A stretch of DNA of 64,000 nucleotides, from contig SMSO01000007.1 in NCBI GenBank assembly GCA_004764695.1, positions 1,371,270 to 1,435,269 on the forward strand, given 5' to 3'. The notes under the pieces are model-generated. The model was not told where the DNA came from and searched no databases. It was given only the letters and a program-made list of their open reading frames with translations. The position numbers were made by a program, and so were the translations under genes. Positions 21,113 to 29,940 of the stretch are shown here, piece by piece (the first letter of the stretch is position 1; every line of letters begins with the position of its first letter). This DNA is from Schizochytrium sp. TIO01. Taxonomy: Eukaryota; Sar; Bigyra; Thraustochytrida; Thraustochytriidae.

Positions 21113-24100
21113 ATAGGGGCTAAATCATCCCCCCATACCAAATCGGTGACTGTACCATATGCTCCTGCCAGACCTTCGAAGCCGCCAAGTACAACTGGGT
21201 AAGATTGGTCAAGATATAACAAAGTATCCTTACCAGAATTGCCCCTGTTAAAACTTTTCGTACAAGCTTCTTCGCCATTAATGTATAAGGACATCGAGAA
21301 TGTCTCCTGATTTACATAAACGTCAATGCTATAAGTCAAACCCAGCTCCAAATCAATACTCGAATCGCAACCTGCTTTGGTGTCTGACGATAAAGAACTA
21401 CGTAGCAAAAGTGTTGTTGACCCCTTCTTGATGAGAATTGCTGGTTGACGATAATAGGTCTTCTTATCAGCTGAAATGCCATCTCCGCGCTGGATGACAC
21501 TCTGATAATTCGTGTATGTACTAAACAACGTGAACTTAAAGCTCAAAGAGTATGGCGAGGATAGCACTAGTCCATCACTTACGATTTCATTCGCTAACGA
21601 CGGCAAGTAGGTCGGGGCATTCGTTGGGGGATTTGGACTATGCGTCGGTGTACCTGTAGTTGGGGCATTCGTTGGGGGCGTTGGACTTTGCGTCGGTGTA
21701 CCTGTAGTTGGGGCATTCGTTGGGGGAGTTGGGCTATGCGTCGGTGTACCTGTAGTTGGGGCATTCGTTGGGGGAGTTGGACTTTGCGTTGGTGTACCTG
21801 TAGTTGGGGCATTCGTTGGAGGAGTTGGACTTTGTGTCGGTGTACCTGTAGTTGGGGCATTCGTTGGTGGAGTTGGACTTTGCGTCGGTGTACCTGTAGT
21901 TGGAGCATTCGTTGGGGAAGTTGGACTTTGCGTCGGTGTACCTGTAGTTGGGGCATTCGTTGGGGGAGTTGGACTTTGCGTCGGTGTACCTGTAGTTGGG
22001 GCATTCGTTGGGGGAGTTGGACTTTGCGTCGGTGTACCTGTAGTTGGGGCATTCGTTGGGGGAGTTGGACTTTGCGTCGGTGTACCTGTAGTTGGGGCAT
22101 TAGTTGGGGGAGTTGGCGAACTTGTGGGCCTTTCTGTTTCATAGTCCCACATTAAGTTCTCCACTGTTCCAGATGCAGTCACGAAATTGTCTGGGCCTCC
22201 GATGTACAGCGGCAAGCTCTCGCCCACATATAGCAGCTTTTCAGAAGCAGCAAAACTAATGCTACAACCAAGATCGCCGTCTATGTAGATATTGGCAGCA
22301 TCTCCTTCTGTTACGGTGATGTCTATTTGGTAAGTCTTTCCCAATTCCAGTTTGGTTGTATCGCAGTGTCTATTCGCGTTCACTGATGTAGATATACGAA
22401 ACAGAAGCTTGCTGGATCCTCTGCCGGCAAAAACAGCTGGCTGCCGAACGTAGCCTTTTGAAGTGTGTCTGGTTCCACGCTGAATGATACTCTGAGGACC
22501 CTCGGAGTTTGTGTTATCAAGTGTAAAGTCAAAGCTCATCGAGTACGTGGAGCTAAGAAACACCTCTTCATCATAGACTGCATTCGCCAACGACGGTGGC
22601 ACAGTAGGACTTTCCGTCGGTGTACCTGTAGTTGGGGCATTCGTTGGGGGAGTTGGCGAACTTGTGGGCCTTTCTGTTTCATACTCCCACATTAAGTTCT
22701 CCACTGTACCAGATGCAGTCACGAAATTGTCTGGGCATCCAATGTACAGAGGCAAGCTCTCATCCACATACAACAAAGTTTCATCTGCAGTATACTCAAT
22801 GGTGCAGCCTAAATCACCGTCGATATAGAGATTGGCAGTTTCACCTTCTGTTACACTAATCTTTATTTCATAGGTCTTTCCCAACTCGAGCTCAGTAGTT
22901 GTATTGCAGCCCTTGTTTGAGAATTCCGAAGTAGAGGTACGGAAACGAAGCTTGCTTGTGCCCTCATCGACGAAAAGAGCTGGCTGACGAACGTAACCGT
23001 TTGCATTCATTTTCGTTCCACGTTGAATGATACTCTGAGGACCCTCGGAGTTTGTGTTATCAAGTGTAAAGTCAAAGCTCATCGAGTACGTGGAGCTAAG
23101 AAACACCTCGTCATCATAGACTGCATTCGCCAACGACGGTGGCGCAGTAGGACTTGACGTAAGCGATTCCGAAGGACTTGGCGTAAGCGATTCCGTAGGA
23201 CTTGGCGTAAGCGATTCCGTAGGACTTGGAGTTGGTTTGGCAGTAGCCTCCTCGGCAACACGGGAACAGTATTTTGGACCTGAAAAAAAATTGCCCTTCT
23301 TATATTTCGAAGAACCAGCACTTTTGTACAAGAAACACTTGCGTTTCGGATTCAAAGTAAAGTATTCACAGCCGTCTGTTGCATAGCACAATGAGCCACA
23401 CTCTGCAGCAGTCTGAACCTTTTTGATTGGGTTCTCTATGCCAGAAACTTTCTTCACGTTAGTATACTGCTTATTAGAAACGTAGCAGCTTGTGTCTGAC
23501 AGCAAAGTTGGAGCAGGAGTGGGGCTTCCTGTGGAGGCCGTATCAGTAGTGCTTCCTGAAGAAATCGCAGCACAAGACTCCGCAACTGCATCAGAGCTTG
23601 AGGAGACTTCTTTTACATACAATGGAAGGATATCAGACGAAGTAAAGACGTTGTCTGCATCATCGATATTATCTGTTGGAACATGAATCACAACTACATC
23701 GTTTGCTACAGCCTCCTCCACAAGGTTCTCCAAGCAGGACTGCAAAGAACTGGAGGTCAGCTCCGATGCGTCTGCAATGTTGTCACAAACATCATAGACA
23801 GATGTCGACGGGTTAGACGGAATATCGAGGACACCATCGGCAACGATGATAATGACTTTTTGACTCGAAGAACGGCCCTGGTCGTCCAAGATTTTAAGCG
23901 CGTAATCTACGGCAAAAGGGAGACTCGAACTTTCTGTATTGACACGAGAAAGCTTTCCTATTTTGGCGTTTAGCTTTCCTTTATTTTTGAATGTGTCAAA
24001 TGGAAATTTTTTCTTGATACTGTCAGTATAGCCGTACAGAGCGAAGTAGTCATCATCGGTACTCGTTCCAACATCGAAGTTTTTCATAATGCTTTTGCAA

Positions 24101-24273
24101 AGAGCCTTGATATTGTTGAACTCGGCCTTCGATGAGCCGGATTCATCGACCATCATGACGATGTCACGGGGATAGCATGAGCTTGCGCTTGTTGCAGCAG
24201 CATCATATGCAGCGATCAACACCGCAGCAAATGCTACAAGGCAGGCAAACCCAAATTTATTTACTTTTATCAT
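21103..24273 (-). CDS. VWA gene A: secreted VWA-PAN-LamG modular protein (1056 aa)
   Basis: Signal peptide (about 1-27). VWA domain 36-235 has the metal site DESGS (Asp43, Ser45, Ser47) and the core strand VIIIVADG (140-147). A PAN/Apple-like module at about 263-336 has six Cys. Next come a short PSPTESLT linker, two LamG/ConA-like modules (about 380-535 and 565-715; conserved FLSSTYSMSFDFTLD, QSIIQRGT and YIDGDLGC), ten full 16-residue Pro/Thr repeats plus a partial unit, and a distinct third LamG-like module to the C-terminus (FSMSLYINGEEACTK). No membrane helix or GPI-like tail, so probably secreted or wall-associated. VWA and PAN modules usually bind protein or sugar ligands, so an adhesion or matrix role is inferred. 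Paralogues lie at 28184, 32706 and 36742 on the same strand. Confidence 0.8.
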   Translation of the reverse strand: MIKVNKFGFACLVAFAAVLIAAYDAAATSASSCYPRDIVMMVDESGSSKAEFNNIKALCKSIMKNFDVGTSTDDDYFALYGYTDSIKKKFPFDTFKNKGKLNAKIGKLSRVNTESSSLPFAVDYALKILDDQGRSSSQKVIIIVADGVLDIPSNPSTSVYDVCDNIADASELTSSSLQSCLENLVEEAVANDVVVIHVPTDNIDDADNVFTSSDILPLYVKEVSSSSDAVAESCAAISSGSTTDTASTGSPTPAPTLLSDTSCYVSNKQYTNVKKVSGIENPIKKVQTAAECGSLCYATDGCEYFTLNPKRKCFLYKSAGSSKYKKGNFFSGPKYCSRVAEEATAKPTPSPTESLTPSPTESLTPSPSESLTSSPTAPPSLANAVYDDEVFLSSTYSMSFDFTLDNTNSEGPQSIIQRGTKMNANGYVRQPALFVDEGTSKLRFRTSTSEFSNKGCNTTTELELGKTYEIKISVTEGETANLYIDGDLGCTIEYTADETLLYVDESLPLYIGCPDNFVTASGTVENLMWEYETERPTSSPTPPTNAPTTGTPTESPTVPPSLANAVYDEEVFLSSTYSMSFDFTLDNTNSEGPQSIIQRGTRHTSKGYVRQPAVFAGRGSSKLLFRISTSVNANRHCDTTKLELGKTYQIDITVTEGDAANIYIDGDLGCSISFAASEKLLYVGESLPLYIGGPDNFVTASGTVENLMWDYETERPTSSPTPPTNAPTTGTPTQSPTPPTNAPTTGTPTQSPTPPTNAPTTGTPTQSPTPPTNAPTTGTPTQSPTSPTNAPTTGTPTQSPTPPTNAPTTGTPTQSPTPPTNAPTTGTPTQSPTPPTNAPTTGTPTHSPTPPTNAPTTGTPTQSPTPPTNAPTTGTPTHSPNPPTNAPTYLPSLANEIVSDGLVLSSPYSLSFKFTLFSTYTNYQSVIQRGDGISADKKTYYRQPAILIKKGSTTLLLRSSLSSDTKAGCDSSIDLELGLTYSIDVYVNQETFSMSLYINGEEACTKSFNRGNSGKDTLLYLDQSYPVVLGGFEGLAGAYGTVTDLVWGDDLAPIAE
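21640..22130 (-). repeat. coding 48-bp minisatellite of gene A
   Basis: Ten full units plus a partial encode TNAPTTGTPTQSPTPP-type repeats. Variant units (TSPTNAP; HSP in place of QSP) interrupt the array. Both strands stay open across it because 48 is a multiple of three. Confidence 0.95.
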
Positions 24274-24330
24274 TGAGGATATTGTATTAATTCGACCTCA
24301 GCGATGTTGCGTTAAGGTTCTGCTCGGTCT
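24274..24330 (-). promoter_or_regulatory. conserved ATG-proximal block of VWA gene A
   Basis: About 55 bp directly upstream of the ATG, nearly identical at all four VWA genes (landmarks AATACAATATCCTCA next to the ATG and CGCTGAGGTCGAATTAAT). Probably 5'UTR or core promoter. No TATA box identified. Confidence 0.6.
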
Positions 24331-25330
24331 GTGATTCACAATCTGTAGACGTGTTGTAGTTTATTTTGAAGTGATTAAGGATAGAACTAATCTTGTCGTA
24401 GTCTTTGCATTATGTCTTCTCTTCAGAATGGGCTTTTATTATAAAATCCAAATAACACGACAGGCACGTCTCCGCACGATATGCATTTTCAGTTGAACTA
24501 TTATCTACAACTTGCAGTTTTATGTTTTTATCGAAGGGACGTGTCCTCAGATAGTTGATTCTATGAACCTCAAAATGGATAATCTCGAGGACCCCATCCA
24601 AAGTTAGGTCAAGGGCTGGACAGATGGAAGACTGCAGGGGTCCGATTTCTGGTTTTACTAGTGATTCTGCATTACGTATACTGAGAAGTCTGTTTGAGCA
24701 CTATTATAGCTTGGATCAACGAAACACTAGAGCCAAAACTATAATCATCGGTTGACGCTATTTCTAGCCAACTAAGAAGTTGCTAATCAAGTTATAACTA
24801 GACTAAGACTTTTAAAAGAGCGCGGCAAGATGGCTGCCGTGGTAGAGTGAAAGTACACAAGCACTGAGCAGCACCTGGCCCATGGATGGAAGCAATTTCG
24901 ATTGATGATAGCTCTTTAAAAAAAGAAAATTAAAATTGCTTAAAAGGAAATTTGACTTAAAAGTTGGTTTGAAAACACTAATTTGTGGTAACGGATCAAT
25001 ACTTTATCCTTCTTCAAAACTTCTGAAGTAGTTGCGGTACTAGGTAGATATGTCCCCAGTACTATAGTAGTTTGTGATAACATGCATGTTTTAGTAATAG
25101 ATTTGAAAGACTGTAATTCTAAAGGGCAGGTTGTGCTTGAGTGGCAAGGAAGATTATTTATACATCGGAGGATTGTTAGTAGTGAGAAGAGATCCGCTCA
25201 ACAGCTTTGACGTTGTTTCGATAAGGATTATTTTGACTGGAATAGTGTATAAACTAAATCTAGATAATGTTAGCGAGGGTTCGCATGAAAGCTAAACTTA
25301 TTGTGTTCCATTTCCTAGGTTCCTTGTCCT
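24331..25330 (-). repeat. ~1-kb upstream region shared with VWA gene D
   Basis: Matches 40456-41475 closely over most of its length and, in inverted orientation, 15230-16765 in part. Contains no credible ORF. Likely upstream regulatory DNA co-duplicated with the gene. Confidence 0.75.
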
Positions 25331-25769
25331 AGTTGGTGATATTTATTGTTTTTTTCTAGAGGTTACTTTCTCATTCTTTCAGACTCCTGCTATCTATGCA
25401 ACAGTCGACTAACAAAACTTCAAAGCTTTCTTCTTTGCGCTGAATTCTTCCATTTGTCTGCCTTAAAAGTTGATTTAGAGTTTCTGCTGCGGCCTGTATA
25501 TGTAGGGTGGATCAGCTGGAAGGGCCTCTGGCTAGTGAGGATAACTGAATGACACACGGCTCATGGACGCAGGGTCCCTTCAACGATTGTTAGTGTCGTC
25601 TCTTCTCGTCGTTCTGTGTTTGGGATTTAGATTCTGAAACTGATATTGTAAATGGGTACCTGAATGTAATGATGTACTCGTTGTAAAGTCTGCCCTTTCA
25701 TTAGGTATTTGGACACATCCGTGGCCCACTGTATCAAAATGAGCGCAACAGGAAGGATCGTAAAAGTAA

Positions 25770-25985
25770 GCGGGTCGTGAAGACGATGATTGCAATCCTA
25801 AAGTGTTCGGCGGAAGATATGTAGAAAAGAAAGCAGTGCGCCTCAAAGAGAGCAAGGTCGCACCTGCTTGGGTCTCCGAAGTACCAGAAGCTGTGCACGG
25901 GTCAGAATTCGCTCATTTTTTCAAGTCTTTTGATGCTGGTCGGGCCAAAAACGAGGAATTAGCTGCACAAAATAAGAGATCTTGA
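25770..25985 (+). other. possible exon or gene fragment
   Basis: An open stretch without ATG encodes protein-like sequence (REDDDCNPKVFGGRYVEKK, then a Lys/Glu/Ala-rich part ending NEELAAQNKRS before a TGA). The frame is closed upstream by TAA at about 25767, and a neighbouring frame just upstream (RGPLYQNERNRKDRKS) also looks protein-like. It could be a terminal exon or decayed gene; no family recognised. Confidence 0.25.
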
Positions 25986-26059
25986 CATTTCTCTTCTTTC
26001 AAGTGTCCTACAAAACATGATAAAACTATGGTTTTCGAGGTCGAGGCACAAGTCTGGAA

Positions 26060-26275
26060 CATTTTGCAGAGTAGCTTGTGCTGTGAAGCGTGCAGAAGTA
26101 GTCTCACAAGGATGGCGAACTCAGGAAAACGAGAAAAAGGATGATATATGAGTTAATGTGGTTTCGGGTCTGAATACAGGCAGGGATGAATGTATCATGT
26201 CAGTTCAGTGTCGGACAGAAGAGCTTGGTTAGGTTAGGTGAGGTGAGGTTAGGCAGTAGCTTTATATTACTTCAA
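26060..26275 (+). repeat. displaced copy of VWA 3' flank
   Basis: Inverted copy of 20930-21112. No VWA coding sequence precedes it on the plus strand, so it is an orphan 3' flank. Confidence 0.75.
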
Positions 26276-28183
26276 CCGAACAGAAGGCCAAACCGCACTG
26301 TTTCTAAAAGCTTCAGTACCCATAAGAAAAAGTCCCCCCCCCCGACCAGGTAACCAAGGTGGTGCATGTGAAAATGCATTACCTTGGTCTTGGCTACCTC
26401 TCTTTGTTGCATGATGAAAAAAACACACCCATTCCAGACCATTCACGATGCTGATGACTGAGTCTTTGAGCCGGAAACAAAAAATATGTTTCATCGCCCA
26501 ACTCATGAAATCCATTCAAAACTGACTCAAAAGAACCCGGCCTAAACGAGAAAAGCACAAAACTGTCTACACGATGCGCATACCTGCACGCACTACTCAA
26601 GCGCAACTAAAAGAATTTCGAGATTCACAGCAAGCTTACTCTCTGGCTCTATAGAGCTTATCGTGTTACTTGTTGTCTAAATTTAAGACCCTCGAGATTG
26701 TGAACAAGTTATCAAGGCGGATCCATAGCAGGACAGCTCGAATGATGTGTCGTTGGGGCCACTTTAGCTTCTGATCAGCTTTCATTTTCAAAGATGAGCT
26801 CTTCTCCTGCTGATTTAGTCTTGTCATCTGCCAACCAGCGAAAGTCTCTTCAAAAACCTGTAATAAATGTGTGTTCATTCACAATAAGCTTGGGGTCCAT
26901 CTTATTAAATGCCCCCAACGGAAGCACTTAGTCAATCGTGATATCCACGCGGACAGAGATATCCTTTTACGCTACCTGTCTAAGAGAATAATTTGATTAT
27001 GTTTTTGAGTCCCGTGTTATATTTTTCAACCCACAAGTGGGCCTTAGCCCCACACCACAAATACAAGTTTTTATGTTTTTATGTTTTATATATTAGAAAT
27101 GAAGTGCGCCAGTATCATGTGACCTCGTCACGCTCGCTAGCATCGTTCTTGGTCTGCAAATGGTTGTGAACAGGGCCAAGGCTATCTTCCGGACGATTTT
27201 TTTTGCGTTCCAGGTTTCCGAAAAGATCACTAAGCATCACGATAGCAGCTTCAATCACCTTCACGTGGGTGATAAGCTCTTGCAAGTATTCTGTATCGCC
27301 TGTCTGTTACAACGAGACCTCCTTGACAACATCGAATTCGGCTATTTGAACATAACATGCATGGAATACCATTTCTCTCAGTTAAAATCGTTTTTTTTTT
27401 GGTATTTTTTTTTTTTTTTCTGAAGAGATCCAGTTTCGAATTGTATAACAAGGTGGCGTAGGCATGCAAGGTATCAGCTGTAGACGACTAGAATGTCACC
27501 TACCTCATTATGGAGCTTCTCAATACTCGTATGTGCTCAATTTTTTGCAAATGCTACTCCCTTATTCTCGGGTGTCTTACGTCCTCCGTTTCTTGATAGT
27601 TCTCCTTTCTTGTCTTTGGATCCTTCTCCGTTCTCTTGGGGTCTGGCTGTTAAACACCACGTACCTGTTCAAAATTCACCCCATTATTATTCTATGGGCT
27701 AGTCGCGGAGAACTAGCCTTGTTAATAGTTTTCGCTCTTCACAGACTTCAATTTGACGTCGAAAACACGAAGCAAAATGTTATGCGCAGACGAGACCTTT
27801 TGATCATAAGATGAAGCCTGAGCTTTAAATTGAGTAGTCACCTTTTCAAGAGGATTTTTTGATATGCTTCTCAACATTGTTGATAACTTCAGTATAGACT
27901 AGGCTCACTGCTGTTTTAACTAGTGTAGGATGCTTTTTTGTTTGCTGGGCAAATTACGCAGTGCTGTCAATAAGAATAAAATGTCTTGACAAGAACATCT
28001 TCTATCGTATCTATATAACACAGGCTCAACTCCAAACAAATATACGTATGCATGTATATGTGTGTATTTTTCAAAACCTGAAATAAAAACCTGATAATAT
28101 CATGATATTAATTATTCTGAATACCGCCGCAGGGATGCTTTGCATTCAGTTAATCTGTGACCTTGTGGTCGGTAGTGTATTAA

Positions 28184-29884
28184 TTAAACTGCGGTCAGTC
28201 TATTTAATTCGTTATGATAAGCTCTGCTCCATTTCACATTCTGGATTGTAACATATCTGGACTTGCTAACGTAGACCGGAGTGGTGCTTTTCACTCCTTT
28301 CGAGTTCTTAGGATTACCCTGATCTTTATGACAACTTCTCGTACCGTTTAAAAACAGTTCCAAATATCCCTCTGTAACCACAATAACAACCTCGTACGGC
28401 TCGCCTGTAATCAGAGGTTCTTCCGATGTACACACCACGAGGTCATCATCAAGTGAACTACGACTAGCAGCTCTCAGATAGTTATCAGGTGAGATGCCTA
28501 GTTCAGGTTGGAAAATATCGTCATCTCCACGGATAAGAATCCATGCATAGTGAGAGGGGCTCTCATTAAAAATGAATGTGAGATTTAGAGTGTATGGTAT
28601 CGAAAGAGAGCCCACAGCCTCGTGTAACTCAACCCCTAACTGTGCAAGGGTCACAGGGTAAAATGTAGGTGGTACTGTCGGTGCAGTTGTAGGTGATGTT
28701 CTCACATGTTTAGAATGTGTCGTTGGTGCATCTATTTCATTGTGCAACTTCAATGTGTTCAGTCTACCAGATGATGCAGTAGCGTAAGCTTCGAATTTTC
28801 GGAAAGTAGAGCCTCCCGTTCGTAACTTTGTAGGGTTTGCAGTCGGTGTCTCCGTAGGTTCCTCGAGAGAATAGAGACAGTATTTCGGGCCCGAAATAAA
28901 ATTGCTCTTCGTCTGCTTCAAAGAGCCTGCAGTTTCATACAAGAAACACTTGTATTCTGGAGTCAGAGTAAAGTACTCACACAACTCTGTTGCATAGCAC
29001 AACGAACCACACTCTGCAGCAGTCTGAACCTTTTTGATTGGGTTCTCTATGTCAGCAACTTTGGTCACATGAGCGAACTGTTTGTTAGAAATGTAGCAGC
29101 TTGTGTCTGACAGCAAAGTTGGAGCAGGAGTAGGGCTTTCTGTTGGGGCCGTATCAGTAGGGCTCTCTATAAGAGTTTTAACACAAGACTCTGCAGCTGC
29201 ATCAGAGCTTGATGCAGCTTCTTTCACATACAATGAAAGGATATCAGACGAAGTAAAGACGTTGTCTGCATCATCGATATTATCTGTTGGAACATGAATC
29301 ACAACTACATCGTTTGCTACAGCATCTTTCACAAGGTTCTCCAAGCAGGACTGCAACGATCTGGAGGTCAGTCCCGATGCGTCTGCAATGTTGTCACAAA
29401 CATCATAGACAGATGTCGACGGGTTAGACGGAATATCGAGGACACCATCGGCAACGATGATAATGACTTTTTGACTCGAAGAACGGCCCTGGTCGTCCAA
29501 GATTTTAAGCGCGTAATCTACGGCAAAAGAGAGACTCGAACTTTCTGTATTGACACGAGAAAGCTTTCCTATTTTGGCGGTAAGCTTTCCTTTATTGTTG
29601 AGTGTTCCAAATGGAAATTTTTTCTTGATACTGTCAGTATAGCTGTACAGAGCGAAGCGGTCGTCGTCTGCTCGGGCCCCAACGTCGAAGTTTTTCACAA
29701 TGCTTTTGCAAAGAGCCTGAATCTGCTTGAGATCTGTATTTAATGAGGCGGATTCATCGACCATCATGACGATGTCACGGGGATAGCATGAGCTTGCGCT
29801 TGTTGCAGCAGCATCATATGCAGCGATCAACACCGCAGCAAATGCTACAAGACAGGCAAACCCAAATTTATTTACTTTTATCAT
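28184..29884 (-). CDS. VWA gene B: short VWA-PAN-LamG protein (566 aa)
   Basis: The signal peptide and VWA domain (DESAS metal site, Asp43) are almost identical to gene A. Differences cluster just after the metal site (LNTDLKQIQ for KAEFNNIK) and near the VWA end. The PAN-like module retains the Cys pattern. There is no 48-bp repeat array: a short linker (about 345-410) leads to one LamG-like C-terminal module with Cys pairs (VVCTSEEP, RSCHKD) and the end VTIQNVKWSR. That module resembles the C-terminal module of gene D, not that of gene A. No membrane anchor. Nearest relative is the broken gene C, with shared 5' and 3' flanks, so B and C arose by segmental duplication. Confidence 0.8.
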   Translation of the reverse strand: MIKVNKFGFACLVAFAAVLIAAYDAAATSASSCYPRDIVMMVDESASLNTDLKQIQALCKSIVKNFDVGARADDDRFALYSYTDSIKKKFPFGTLNNKGKLTAKIGKLSRVNTESSSLSFAVDYALKILDDQGRSSSQKVIIIVADGVLDIPSNPSTSVYDVCDNIADASGLTSRSLQSCLENLVKDAVANDVVVIHVPTDNIDDADNVFTSSDILSLYVKEAASSSDAAAESCVKTLIESPTDTAPTESPTPAPTLLSDTSCYISNKQFAHVTKVADIENPIKKVQTAAECGSLCYATELCEYFTLTPEYKCFLYETAGSLKQTKSNFISGPKYCLYSLEEPTETPTANPTKLRTGGSTFRKFEAYATASSGRLNTLKLHNEIDAPTTHSKHVRTSPTTAPTVPPTFYPVTLAQLGVELHEAVGSLSIPYTLNLTFIFNESPSHYAWILIRGDDDIFQPELGISPDNYLRAASRSSLDDDLVVCTSEEPLITGEPYEVVIVVTEGYLELFLNGTRSCHKDQGNPKNSKGVKSTTPVYVSKSRYVTIQNVKWSRAYHNELNRLTAV

Positions 29885-29940
29885 TGAGGATATTGTATTA
29901 ATTCGACCTCAGCGATGTTGCGTTAAGGTTCTGCTTGGTC
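29885..29940 (-). promoter_or_regulatory. conserved ATG-proximal block of VWA gene B
   Basis: Same block as upstream of genes A, C and D. Beyond it, B and C share diverged upstream DNA (about 30060-30300 against 34555-34840) that A and D lack. Confidence 0.6.

Larger units (their letters stand above)
25331..28183. other. intergenic between VWA genes A and B
   Basis: No firmly supported gene. Includes a possible coding fragment (25770-25985), the displaced 3' flank (26060-26275), a C run near 26333 and a T run near 27390-27420. Confidence 0.5.

Noticed and set aside
21594-22155. Long ORFs on both strands opposite the gene A repeat (also 37098-37668 at gene D)
   Set aside because: The 48-bp period is a multiple of three, so any frame free of stops in one unit stays open throughout. 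They have no start context, signal or domain.
26228-26258. TTAGGTTAGG-like run as telomeric repeat
   Set aside because: Short, irregular (TTAGG and GTGAGG mixed) and part of the VWA 3' flank copy; no terminal array.
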